In this document: positions 6,864-14,874 of the stretch, piece by piece
How positions within the stretch are numbered: position 1 is the stretch's first letter
How the letters are laid out: every line of letters starts with the position of its first letter
Assembly: GCA_910586025.1 (NCBI GenBank)
Contig: CAJUIO010000038.1
Span: forward strand, 1-30,169
Direction of reading: 5' to 3'
DNA from: an uncultured Lachnospiraceae bacterium
GTDB lineage: Bacteria; Bacillota; Clostridia; Lachnospirales; Lachnospiraceae
Length of the DNA stretch: 30,169 nucleotides
Position numbers and translations under genes: made by a program
The notes under the pieces: generated by a model
Databases searched by the model: none
What the model saw: the letters and a program-made list of their open reading frames with translations, nothing else
Told to the model about the DNA's origin: nothing

Positions 6864-8558
6864 TTACTTCCTCATAATCCTGCAGCTCTTTTTGCAAAAG
6901 CAGATACCGTACCTTACAATGTCCCGGTAACCCTCCCGCCTCAGTTCCTCCTCATACCGCTTATCCTCAATCTGCCTTAACGCTTTTTGGCACTGTGCAT
7001 CCATCTGTCGGTAGTCGTCCGCTCTTTTCAGCTCCAAAATAAACGCAGGTTTATTCAGATCGAAGGATACAATCTGGATATCCGCCCTGCCACAGCCAGT
7101 CTCTCTGTTAGAGCGGACAACATAATCTGCAACTCCCTGCAGCATTCCCAGCAGATATCCATGGTAAAAAGCCTCCGAGCTGTCATGATAGCTGATACTC
7201 TCCATCAGCTGTCTGCGAAGCAGCATCTCCGCCCTTGCGCAGTCTCCCGCAAGAAGCGCTTTCTGAAAAGGTTGTCTGTCCGCCTTACGAATGACATCCG
7301 CAAACCATTCCTTAATCGTATTGCGGTAAATATATCTGATCTCCTCATTGGGTATCGTCAGGGTCAGATAGATATTCCCCGCCTCAAATTTTTGAGACAC
7401 CGCCTTCAGGTATCCGGTGAAAAACAAAAAATTCCAGAGATTATCCTGATTCTCATAAATATCCTCATAGGTGATCTCCTCATGTACCGTCTTTTCAATC
7501 GTTCCGCCCGCAATCAGGCCTTCAATTTCTCCCCTCACCGCGATATCCGCTCTCTCCACAAGCTCCCGGACAATGCGGTTGGAAGACGTATTCGACCAGT
7601 AGGGCTTAGGATAAGCATTTCCGTCCAGGGTCACAGCCTTCATATAATTGATAATGCTCCACGGATTATATACCTCTGTTTTCCCAAAAACATAACCGTC
7701 GTACCATTCCTGCGCTTCCCGCAGATTCGTTTCCAGCCCAAAACAGGAAAACGCCCGCCTGACCTCTTCTCCGGTAAATCCAAAGTATTCTGCATATTCC
7801 GGATTTAGAACAGAAATGATTTCCAGATTATTCAGCCCTGTAAAAATACTCTCCCTGCCGATTCGAAGACAGCCTGTAATCACCGCAAATTCAAGACTGT
7901 CATTGGTTTTCAGGGCGGATTCAAAGACAGAGCGGACAAATGAGATCATATCCTCATAAAAGCCCTCAAAATAAGCATTTTCCAACGGCACGTCATATTC
8001 ATCAATCAGGATAACGGCCGAAATACCGTGATACTTTCTCAGACAGTCTGACAGAAATTTAAGCGCCGTGACATACTCCGCTCTTTGCGCCCGCTGTGTC
8101 ATCAGTGCTTCATACTTCTCTTTCTCCTGTTCGATCAGCGCATCCGTACGAAGGACGTATCTGTGTCTTTTGAATTCATCTGCAATCGCTTCCGTCAACG
8201 TATAATACGCCGTCTCCGGATCCGGCTGTTTTGCCGATTTGAGAGACAAAGAGATCACCGGATATCTACCCATATGGGCCAGATATTCCTCTCCGGCCTC
8301 CATGATTTTCATTCCGTCAAAATAGTGCGCATTATCCGTCACCTTTCCCTCTAAATCGGTATCCTTTTCAAAGAATGTCTTTATGGTGCTGAGGGCAAGG
8401 GTTTTTCCGAAGCGCCGGGGTCTGGTAAAAAGCGTCACCTTTCCGCCAAGATTCAGCAGATCTCTGATCAGAAGAGTTTTGTCCACATAGTAAAAATCTT
8501 TGTCAATAAATTCTTTGTAATTCTCTATTCCAATGGCAATGCGTTTGTTCTTTTCCAT
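6864..8558 (-). CDS. AAA-ATPase-like / PD-(D/E)XK nuclease-like protein
   Basis: 564 aa. The N-terminus has the pattern of the AAA-ATPase-like family common in gut Clostridia and Bacteroidetes (AIGIENYKEFIDKDFYYVDK). It carries a modified P-loop FTRPRRFGKTLALS (residues 44-57) and a Walker B AVILIDEYDVPLE. The C-terminus has a PD-(D/E)XK-like core (GRADIQIVSFD, then FILELKRADD near residue 510). Members occur in many copies per genome and their function is not established; a role in nucleic acid processing or mobile-element control is speculative. The ATG at 8558 has GAGGG upstream. The gene stands alone, 14 bases right of the palindrome bounding the recombinase cassette, and the sigma-28 promoter there points antisense into its 3' end. 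Confidence 0.88.
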   Translation of the reverse strand: MEKNKRIAIGIENYKEFIDKDFYYVDKTLLIRDLLNLGGKVTLFTRPRRFGKTLALSTIKTFFEKDTDLEGKVTDNAHYFDGMKIMEAGEEYLAHMGRYPVISLSLKSAKQPDPETAYYTLTEAIADEFKRHRYVLRTDALIEQEKEKYEALMTQRAQRAEYVTALKFLSDCLRKYHGISAVILIDEYDVPLENAYFEGFYEDMISFVRSVFESALKTNDSLEFAVITGCLRIGRESIFTGLNNLEIISVLNPEYAEYFGFTGEEVRRAFSCFGLETNLREAQEWYDGYVFGKTEVYNPWSIINYMKAVTLDGNAYPKPYWSNTSSNRIVRELVERADIAVRGEIEGLIAGGTIEKTVHEEITYEDIYENQDNLWNFLFFTGYLKAVSQKFEAGNIYLTLTIPNEEIRYIYRNTIKEWFADVIRKADRQPFQKALLAGDCARAEMLLRRQLMESISYHDSSEAFYHGYLLGMLQGVADYVVRSNRETGCGRADIQIVSFDLNKPAFILELKRADDYRQMDAQCQKALRQIEDKRYEEELRREGYRDIVRYGICFCKKSCRIMRK

Positions 8559-8686
8559 ATGCAGACATCCCTCACTTTCCCTACCTGTATCTTACCATAA
8601 CCTTTCGGCTTTGGCGACGTGTATTTTAGTCAACGGCACTCTTGCAATCGGCGGTGCCTTCCCTGCGCCGAAACGCCAACTACCCC

Positions 8687-10891
8687 CTATACCATAACCC
8701 TCTCCAGCCTTGCCCCCATTCTGCTCAATATCTCATTTGTGATCGTACCGGCCCATCCAGCCAGATCGCCAGCCGAAATTTCCTTATCCCCGGATTTTCC
8801 GATCAGCACGGCAACATCCCCCGCCTTTACATCCGGAATCCCGCTCACGTCCACAATAGTCTGATCCATGCAGATGCGGCCCACCACAGGCGCTCTGCGG
8901 CCGTTTATCAGCACAAAGCCCTGACCGCCGGAAAGGTTCCTGGGAAGTCCGTCCCCGTATCCCACGGTAATAGTGGCAATCTCCATATCCCGCTGTGCCG
9001 TAAATGCCATACCATAGCCCGCCGTCTCTCCGCAGCAGAGCCTCCTCACACAGGCCACTCTGGCTTTCAGTGACAACACCGGCCTCAGGACATCCTCCCA
9101 CCTTTTCGTATCCTCCCGGGTACTCAGCACCCCATAGAGCGCAATGCCCACACGGGCATAATCCTCCGCAAGCTTCGGATAATTCAGAATCCCGTAGCTG
9201 GACTGCAGATGCAGCTTCGGGCAGGAATAACCGTTCCTTTCCAGATCATCCACTACCGAATAAAACCGCCGTGCCTGCAGATCCGTAAAGCTCTGCTCCT
9301 TTAAGGCCTGTCCGTCCGACGTGCAAAGATGCGTAAAGAGACCGTCAACCGCCAGGTTTTTCATCTCAAATATGTCCATAATGAAATCTCTCTGCTCATA
9401 TCCGATTCCCAGACGGTGCATTCCCGTATCCACCCCGATATGCACATGAAGTCTTTTCCCGTATCCGTTCAGCCTTTCCGCATACTGGTAATCCACAATC
9501 GTCTGCGTAAGGCGGCAGCGATGCAGCAGGTCGAACTGAGTGGGATCCGTATAGCCGAGCACCAGAATCTCTCCCCTCACCCCCTCTCTTCGAAGCTCCT
9601 CCCCCTCTCCCGCACTTGCCACACAGAAGGCCTCCACGCCAATCCGGTTCAGCTCCCTTGCGATCAGAACCGCTCCATGCCCGTATGCGTCCGCCTTCAC
9701 CGCAGGCATCAGGGCACAGTGGTCGGGGAGCATTGCCAACAGGGCCTCCACATTTTGGGAAAGCGCCTCCCGGTCCAGCTCAATCCAGGCCCTTCCCCGG
9801 CGCTCTTTACCTCTTTCCGAAAGCGTTGCCCCCGGTGCGCCCGCACCCTTTACCCAATCCCCAAAATATGAGATCACAGCCGCAGCAGCAATTGACAATA
9901 CGGTTACCGCAGCATAATGAATCAAACTGTTATCAACCAGAAGCTCCGTCATATGCACGATTCTTGCCGCGCCTCTCACTGCGACAATCATGGCGGGATG
10001 CACAATATAAACCCAGGTGGAGATGCTTCGCAGCCTTTTTACCGATCTGCTTCTTACCGAAAGAAGGATTTCGTATAAAAATATCATGACCGGAACCAGA
10101 AAGACATACATGCTGTCATGGCGCTGGAATCCCAGTCTGCGCAGAAGGAAGCCCTCCTTGGACATCAGCACAAAGGAAAGTACAAAGCAGCTCCAAACCC
10201 AAAGATGATCTCTGCAGGCCTTTTGTCTCCCGCCTCCCATCAGACAGCCCAGCGCCAGAAACAGCGGTGCAAAAAACAGTCCGTTCCGGGTATAAGGACT
10301 GATCTGAAAAATAGCATCATATACACTGGACAGCGCCGGAATTCTCTGCGCCACCCCATAGTAGCTGTCCCCAAGCAGACCGATCACATAAAGCGCACCC
10401 GACACAAGCAGCGTTCCCCTAAGGCCGAGGAAACGGCCCAGAAGCGTCACGAGAAGGATGCCAAGCATGCAGGCTGGAAAATACCACAGATGATAAAAGG
10501 TTCCCTCAAACACAAGCATCTGCACCGCTTTTCCCAGGGTAAGCCCCCTGTAATGCCCCGCATAAATTCCCAGCGGCAGGTACACGGCCACACAGCCTCC
10601 ATATACAAGGGCAAGCTTTCCCAGATAACTCCATACGGCCCTTTGCTCTCTTCCCCTACTGAATCGCACAGTGCCCGGTGCCCGAGTGCGGGAGGCAAGC
10701 TGGGGTGACAATACGAACTGCCCGGTTACCATGAAAAAGAAGGGCACCGCAGCCCTGGCAAGTATCCTTGTGAGAAAAAAGTCCGCATCCGCACTGTAGG
10801 ATTCAAGCGGCGATGTATGGATCGCAATCACCAGGATTGCCGCCAGAATCCGAAATCTGTCAAGTCCTCCGTAATTTTGTCCGTTTTTCAC
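8687..10891 (-). CDS. vanT: VanT membrane-bound serine/alanine racemase
   Basis: 734 aa. It makes D-Ser (from L-Ser taken up through its membrane half) for VanG. The N-terminal half is an acyltransferase-3-like membrane domain with about ten segments, beginning GGLDRFRILAAILVIAIHTS. The C-terminal half (from about residue 365) is a PLP-dependent alanine racemase fold with the Schiff-base lysine in MPAVKADAYGHG (near residue 398) and GYGMAF near the active-site tyrosine. The start is the GTG at 10891, whose GTGA overlaps the vanXY stop by 4 bases and which has GGAGG 8 bases upstream; the reading frame continues further upstream but inside vanXY. It is the last gene of the resistance operon; no clear terminator follows in 8559-8686. 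Confidence 0.95.
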   Translation of the reverse strand: MKNGQNYGGLDRFRILAAILVIAIHTSPLESYSADADFFLTRILARAAVPFFFMVTGQFVLSPQLASRTRAPGTVRFSRGREQRAVWSYLGKLALVYGGCVAVYLPLGIYAGHYRGLTLGKAVQMLVFEGTFYHLWYFPACMLGILLVTLLGRFLGLRGTLLVSGALYVIGLLGDSYYGVAQRIPALSSVYDAIFQISPYTRNGLFFAPLFLALGCLMGGGRQKACRDHLWVWSCFVLSFVLMSKEGFLLRRLGFQRHDSMYVFLVPVMIFLYEILLSVRSRSVKRLRSISTWVYIVHPAMIVAVRGAARIVHMTELLVDNSLIHYAAVTVLSIAAAAVISYFGDWVKGAGAPGATLSERGKERRGRAWIELDREALSQNVEALLAMLPDHCALMPAVKADAYGHGAVLIARELNRIGVEAFCVASAGEGEELRREGVRGEILVLGYTDPTQFDLLHRCRLTQTIVDYQYAERLNGYGKRLHVHIGVDTGMHRLGIGYEQRDFIMDIFEMKNLAVDGLFTHLCTSDGQALKEQSFTDLQARRFYSVVDDLERNGYSCPKLHLQSSYGILNYPKLAEDYARVGIALYGVLSTREDTKRWEDVLRPVLSLKARVACVRRLCCGETAGYGMAFTAQRDMEIATITVGYGDGLPRNLSGGQGFVLINGRRAPVVGRICMDQTIVDVSGIPDVKAGDVAVLIGKSGDKEISAGDLAGWAGTITNEILSRMGARLERVMV

Positions 10892-11688
10892 GATGATACC
10901 TCCACATACCGCGCGCTCTGTGCGCAGCCTGATTTTCTCCTCCACTGCGTAATAATAAAACCGTCCACATTATTTCCCGACACCGCATAAGGCACCTGCG
11001 GATCCATTTCCAGCCTGGTACATTCCTCCTGTGCCTTCAGATAGGACACCTCTATTTCCCTTCCCCTCTCCCGGATGCGGTATGCCGCCTCCCCATAGGG
11101 AAACTGCCGGATAAAGGAGATATATTCTTCCAGTGTCATTTCCTTTTCCTGCATAATGCGGGCATGGGGAATTCCCACATAACGGAAGTGCCAGGGCTCG
11201 TGGCCGATCCCCGTAATCTGCTCCTTTCCCGCAGGATACCTCTCAATAAACCCATACTCCGCCGCCTTTTTCCGGAAGCTCTGACAGATTCCGGTATAGG
11301 GAAAATCCGGACGGATAAAGTCAATTTCCTCCCGTCTTTTCCCAAGATCAATGGCAAGTCCCGTCTGATGCTCGCTATGGCCGGGCAGGGCAACATACTT
11401 TTCCGTAAATTCCCGGCCGCTCTCCGCAAGGGATTCCTCCCATATCGCCTTCTGCTCCCGGTAGGAGCGCCATCCGCTGACCGGCACGATTTCCCGCCAG
11501 CCCCCGATCACCTCCATGAGACTGTCAAGGAGAAGCGCTGCCCTGCGCTGCATCAGAGTCTGCGCAGTCTCCTCCCGCCCCGGTGCGGCCAGATCCTCTT
11601 TCCTTTCCCTATATCCATATTCCCGGTTTACCAATATCAGACTTCCCCTGTAAATATTCTCCGCCCGCAGAGCTATGGTTCCATTCAT
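10888..11688 (-). CDS. vanXY: VanXY D,D-dipeptidase/D,D-carboxypeptidase
   Basis: 266 aa, soluble, M15 family zinc peptidase. It removes D-Ala-D-Ala dipeptide and the terminal D-Ala of pentapeptide, so that D-Ala-D-Ser precursors dominate. The zinc and catalytic signatures are GHSEHQTGLAIDLG (near residues 100-115) and EPWHFRYVG (near 165). The start is the ATG at 11688, which has AAGGAGG 9 bases upstream and gives the usual beginning (MNGTIALRAENIYRGSLILV); a longer frame to 11772 would overlap vanG and is rejected. It lies 31 bases after vanG and is coupled to vanT by a 4-base overlap. Confidence 0.94.
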   Translation of the reverse strand: MNGTIALRAENIYRGSLILVNREYGYRERKEDLAAPGREETAQTLMQRRAALLLDSLMEVIGGWREIVPVSGWRSYREQKAIWEESLAESGREFTEKYVALPGHSEHQTGLAIDLGKRREEIDFIRPDFPYTGICQSFRKKAAEYGFIERYPAGKEQITGIGHEPWHFRYVGIPHARIMQEKEMTLEEYISFIRQFPYGEAAYRIRERGREIEVSYLKAQEECTRLEMDPQVPYAVSGNNVDGFIITQWRRKSGCAQSARYVEVSS

Positions 11689-11719
11689 CCCCGTGATCCT
11701 CCTTCCCTGTGTTTGTCTT

Positions 11720-12790
11720 TCACGCTTCCCTTTCCATTGCCTGGTGAATAATCGTATCAAGCAGCCTCTCAAAGGAATATCCCGCCGCTCTCATCATACC
11801 CGGATATCGGCTGTGCGCCGTGAAGCCCGGAATAGTATTGACCTCGTTAAACACGATCTCTCCCTCCGGTGTCAAAAACAGATCCACCCTGGCAAAGCAT
11901 TCACATCCAAGCGCCCTGTAGATGGTCTTCGCCGTCTTCCTGATCTCATCGGCCTTTTCCTCGTCAATTCTGGCAGGCACGTGAATGGCCGATGTCTTAA
12001 GCGTATACTTTTCCGTAAAATCAAAAAATCCTCCCGCAAGCTCTATTTCATCCACCTCTCCCACGACAAGCTCCCGCCTGCCAAGCACTGCGCAGCCCAC
12101 CTCAAAGCCCTGGATATTTTCCTCAATGATAACCTGATCGTCATACTGAAAGGCAAGCTTCACCGCCTCCCCCAGCTCTCCCTCATCCACAGCCCTGGTC
12201 ACTCCGTAGGAGGATCCCGCCTTCACCGGCTTGACATAGAGGGGATATCCTATCTGCCGCGCAAACTCAAAGGCCGCAGCCTCCTCACCCCTTCGGATTA
12301 CAAAGGCCTCCGGAACCCTCACTCCAGACAGCCCCGCCAGCTTGTGCGCCCTGTCCTTATCCATGCACAGAGCGGATGCCAGCACGCCGCAGCCCGCAAG
12401 GGGAATACCCGACAGCCCGATGAGACCCTGAATCGTTCCGTCCTCCCCGTTCCTGCCGTGGAGCACCGGGAACGCCACGTCAACCGGAATTTCCCCGATT
12501 CCTTCTTCCCTGATCAGCAGAAGCTTACGGCTGTTCCGCCCCGGAGGAAGCAGTGCGGGCACACAGTCCTGCGGATTCTGCCACGTATCCTCCCTGATCC
12601 TTTCCGCATCTCCCCGGAAAAGGAACCAGCTCCCCTCCCTGGAAATCCCCACGGGAACCGGATCGTATTTCTCCCTGTCCAAATGACAGATAACCGAATA
12701 AGCGGATTCCAGCGAAACGTCGTACTCCGAAGAATCTCCTCCAAAAAATACCGCCACTGCAATTTTCCTGTTTTCAACCTGATCTCTCAT
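11720..12790 (-). CDS. vanG: VanG-type D-alanine-D-serine ligase
   Basis: 356 aa ATP-grasp ligase. It joins D-Ala to D-Ser for peptidoglycan precursors with low glycopeptide affinity. Visible landmarks are FFGGDSSEYDVSLES (residues 15-29), PVLHGRNGEDGTIQG, YVKPVKAGSSYGV, and FTEKYTLKTSAIHVPARI in the omega-loop region. The EKYTLKTSAIHVPA form is typical of VanG-like enzymes and unlike the VanA/B D-lactate ligases. The C-terminal metal-binding FNEVNTIPGFT is intact. The substrate call (D-Ser rather than D-Ala) rests on similarity to VanG plus the adjacent vanXY and vanT. The ribosome site is GGAAAGGACGG. It is the first gene after the vanS-vanG spacer, which holds a strong hairpin. Confidence 0.93.
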   Translation of the reverse strand: MRDQVENRKIAVAVFFGGDSSEYDVSLESAYSVICHLDREKYDPVPVGISREGSWFLFRGDAERIREDTWQNPQDCVPALLPPGRNSRKLLLIREEGIGEIPVDVAFPVLHGRNGEDGTIQGLIGLSGIPLAGCGVLASALCMDKDRAHKLAGLSGVRVPEAFVIRRGEEAAAFEFARQIGYPLYVKPVKAGSSYGVTRAVDEGELGEAVKLAFQYDDQVIIEENIQGFEVGCAVLGRRELVVGEVDEIELAGGFFDFTEKYTLKTSAIHVPARIDEEKADEIRKTAKTIYRALGCECFARVDLFLTPEGEIVFNEVNTIPGFTAHSRYPGMMRAAGYSFERLLDTIIHQAMEREA

Positions 12791-12852
12791 TTAAAAGTTC
12801 CGTCCTTTCCGATTTTATAGTTTCTTACCATTTCTGCCGCACGAGTCCGCAC

Positions 12853-12908
12853 AAAAAAGGATCCGTTCTGATACATAAATCGTACCAGAACGGATCGTTC
12901 CTTTTTTT
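12853..12908 (-). terminator. Strong hairpin with T-run between vanS and vanG (terminator or attenuator)
   Basis: Arms 12860-12874 and 12882-12896 pair at 14 of 15 positions around a 7-base loop. A-runs and T-runs on both sides make it work in either direction. On the minus strand it ends in CTTTTTT. It lies 106 bases after the vanS stop and 63 bases before the vanG start, so it either ends the vanRS message or attenuates a vanG promoter located upstream of it. Confidence 0.8.
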
Positions 12909-13013
12909 CGTTATTTATTTGCAAAAGCTTGTGATTTTGTCCCGAAAATCTTACAATTTTATGACTTTTAGAATGTTTGACGGATTGTGAGAGCACAAGG
13001 TTCAAAACGGTTC
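12909..13013 (-). promoter_or_regulatory. Possible VanR-controlled promoter region of vanG
   Basis: Minus strand, AT-rich. There are tandem TAAAAGT, TAAAATT and TAAGATT heptamers spaced by one or two bases within about 12945-12970; such short direct repeats are what OmpR-family regulators like VanR usually bind. No convincing -35/-10 pair is visible, as is common for activator-dependent promoters. If the promoter is here, the hairpin at 12853-12908 lies in the vanG leader. Another weak candidate is TATAAA inside 12810-12830, after the hairpin. Confidence 0.3.
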
Positions 13014-14153
13014 TCAGTCATCGGAGGGCAAACCCGGCCGCTGACCCGCGGGAAGAACCACCGTGAACACCACACTCTCCTTCGCACTCTCCGCCCGGAT
13101 CGTGCCCCCATGGAGCTCCACGATTTCCTTTGCTATGGCAAGTCCGAGGCCCGCTCCGCCCGTGGCAGTCGAACGGGAGGAATCCAGCCGGAAAAACTGC
13201 TCGAAGATATGCTCCAGCTTCTCCTGGGGGATTGTCTTCCCCCGATTCCATATACTGATCTCCACCCGGTCCTCAATCTGCTTTACCATGGAAAAATAAA
13301 TTTCCGTCCGCTCATAGCTGTAGCTGACCGCATTCCGGATCAGATTGTCAAACACTCTCTCCAGCTTGTCGGGATCGCAGAGTATCTCCACATCCGGGAC
13401 GATACTCGTGCGGATGGAAAGCTCCTTTTCCGCAAACACAGGCCGGAACTCGTCTATGATCTGTTCCAGCATCCGGCTTAAGTTTCTCCTCTCCGGTTCC
13501 AGAACAAGGGTGGTCAAATTAAAGCGGGTGATATCAAAAAACTCATTAATCAGCTCCTCCAGGCGCTGCGCCTTGTCTAAAGCGATTCCCGTATACCGCT
13601 CCCGAAGCTCAGGAGAAATTTGCGGTTCATCCCTGATAAGCGTCAGATATCCGATCACGCTGGTGAGAGGAGTTTTCAGATCATGGGCAAGATACACGAT
13701 CAGATCATTTTTTCTCTGCTCCGCTTCCCTTGCAATCATGGCGTTGCGCAGAGCCTTCTCCCGCACAAGGTTGAGCTCGTTTTCCACATCCCTCATGGCC
13801 TCGGAAAGGCGTACCGGCTCCTCCCTCTCATGGATCAGGGATTCCGCCGCATCCACCACCTCGTCCAGATACCGCAGCGGCTTTGCGATAAAATTATAGG
13901 TAATAATCGTCCATCCCACAATGCACAGAAAGCCGCTGACCCAGACTAAATTATACTCGATTGTCTTCAACAGAATATAAATAATATTGTCCGCCTGCCA
14001 GGTAAAACGCAGACAGACACTGATGCCGACCACCGCCGCCAGGGCAAGAACGACCACGAATCCCAGAAGGGAGGCAATGTACTGCAGCATAAGGCGCCTT
14101 GCAGCCGCCTTCCGGCCCAGCCGGTTGGTCCAGCCGTTTTCTTTCTTATTCAA
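13014..14153 (-). CDS. vanS: VanS-type sensor histidine kinase
   Basis: 379 aa. Two membrane segments (about residues 24-48 and 66-90) flank a very short external loop, as in VanS proteins that sense envelope or antibiotic signals. Then come a HAMP-like linker, the phosphoacceptor box YLAHDLKTPLTSVIGYL, the N box DNLIRNAVSYS, and the G boxes of the ATPase domain (GGAGLGLAIAKEIVELHGG). The likely start is a TTG at 14153 with GGAGTGGG upstream, overlapping vanR by 8 bases; an ATG 21 codons in would cut into the region before the first membrane segment. Its partner is the adjacent VanR. Confidence 0.9.
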   Translation of the reverse strand: MNKKENGWTNRLGRKAAARRLMLQYIASLLGFVVVLALAAVVGISVCLRFTWQADNIIYILLKTIEYNLVWVSGFLCIVGWTIITYNFIAKPLRYLDEVVDAAESLIHEREEPVRLSEAMRDVENELNLVREKALRNAMIAREAEQRKNDLIVYLAHDLKTPLTSVIGYLTLIRDEPQISPELRERYTGIALDKAQRLEELINEFFDITRFNLTTLVLEPERRNLSRMLEQIIDEFRPVFAEKELSIRTSIVPDVEILCDPDKLERVFDNLIRNAVSYSYERTEIYFSMVKQIEDRVEISIWNRGKTIPQEKLEHIFEQFFRLDSSRSTATGGAGLGLAIAKEIVELHGGTIRAESAKESVVFTVVLPAGQRPGLPSDD

Positions 14154-14838
14154 GCTTATATCCCACTCCCCACACTGTTTTAATAAATTTGGGCTTTCTC
14201 GGCGGCTCCTTCATCTTCTCCCGAAGTCTGGCGATATGAGCCATCACCGTGTTATTGTTATCCAGATACTTTTCCTTCCATACCGCCTCAAACAGCTCCT
14301 CCGAGGAAATCACGCCCCCTCTGTGCTCGCAAAGATACCACAGAATGTCGAATTCAATTGGTGTGAGTGTGAGCTTTTGTCCATTCAATGTACATTCGTG
14401 ACTCTTTCTGGAAATATGAAGCCCCCTCACATCGAACTGACTGACCTCCCGCTCCGCACTTTCCGCCACATTATAACGGATATATCTGCGAAGCTGGGTT
14501 TTCACTCTGGCTACGAGTTCGAGAGGATTAAAGGGCTTTGTGATGTAATCGTCCGCACCCAGAGTAAGTCCTGTAATTTTATCAATATCCTCCACCTTCG
14601 CTGTCAGCATTATAATAGGAAACAAATGACTCTCCCGTATTTTCTGGCACAGGACAAAGCCGTCCATGTCCGGCAGCATGACATCCAGCACGGCAAGGCT
14701 TATCTCCTCGCTCTTTGCGCAGTCAAGGGCATCCGTCCCATTGTAAAATTTGTATACCTGATAGCCGTCGTTTTTCAGATAAAGCTCAACCAGATCGGCG
14801 ATCTCTCTTTCGTCATCCACAACCAGAATTTTTTCCAT
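14146..14838 (-). CDS. vanR: VanR-type OmpR-family response regulator
   Basis: 230 aa. The receiver domain has the acidic pair DDE near the start (MEKILVVDDEREIADLVELY), the phosphoacceptor Asp in LAVLDVMLPDMDGF, the Thr/Ser in MLTAKV, and the Lys in DDYITKPFNP. The C-terminal winged helix ends in VWGVGYKLE. The ATG at 14838 is chosen because AAGGAG lies 6 bases before it and it gives the family's usual start; the frame extends 5 codons further with no ribosome site. It lies 36 bases after an ABC exporter with no terminator between, so vanRS is probably co-transcribed with the exporter. Confidence 0.92.
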   Translation of the reverse strand: MEKILVVDDEREIADLVELYLKNDGYQVYKFYNGTDALDCAKSEEISLAVLDVMLPDMDGFVLCQKIRESHLFPIIMLTAKVEDIDKITGLTLGADDYITKPFNPLELVARVKTQLRRYIRYNVAESAEREVSQFDVRGLHISRKSHECTLNGQKLTLTPIEFDILWYLCEHRGGVISSEELFEAVWKEKYLDNNNTVMAHIARLREKMKEPPRKPKFIKTVWGVGYKLE

Positions 14839-14874
14839 GCGCCTCTCCTTCAACTGCCGGCTTCCATCCGCCGC

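Noticed and set aside
8559..8686. Terminator after vanT
   Set aside because: Only a 5-bp GGCAC/GTGCC stem without a T-run; not convincing enough to list.
12787..13005. 72-codon minus-strand frame between vanS and vanG
   Set aside because: It spans the terminator-like hairpin and the AT-rich promoter candidate, has no ribosome site and no recognisable domain.
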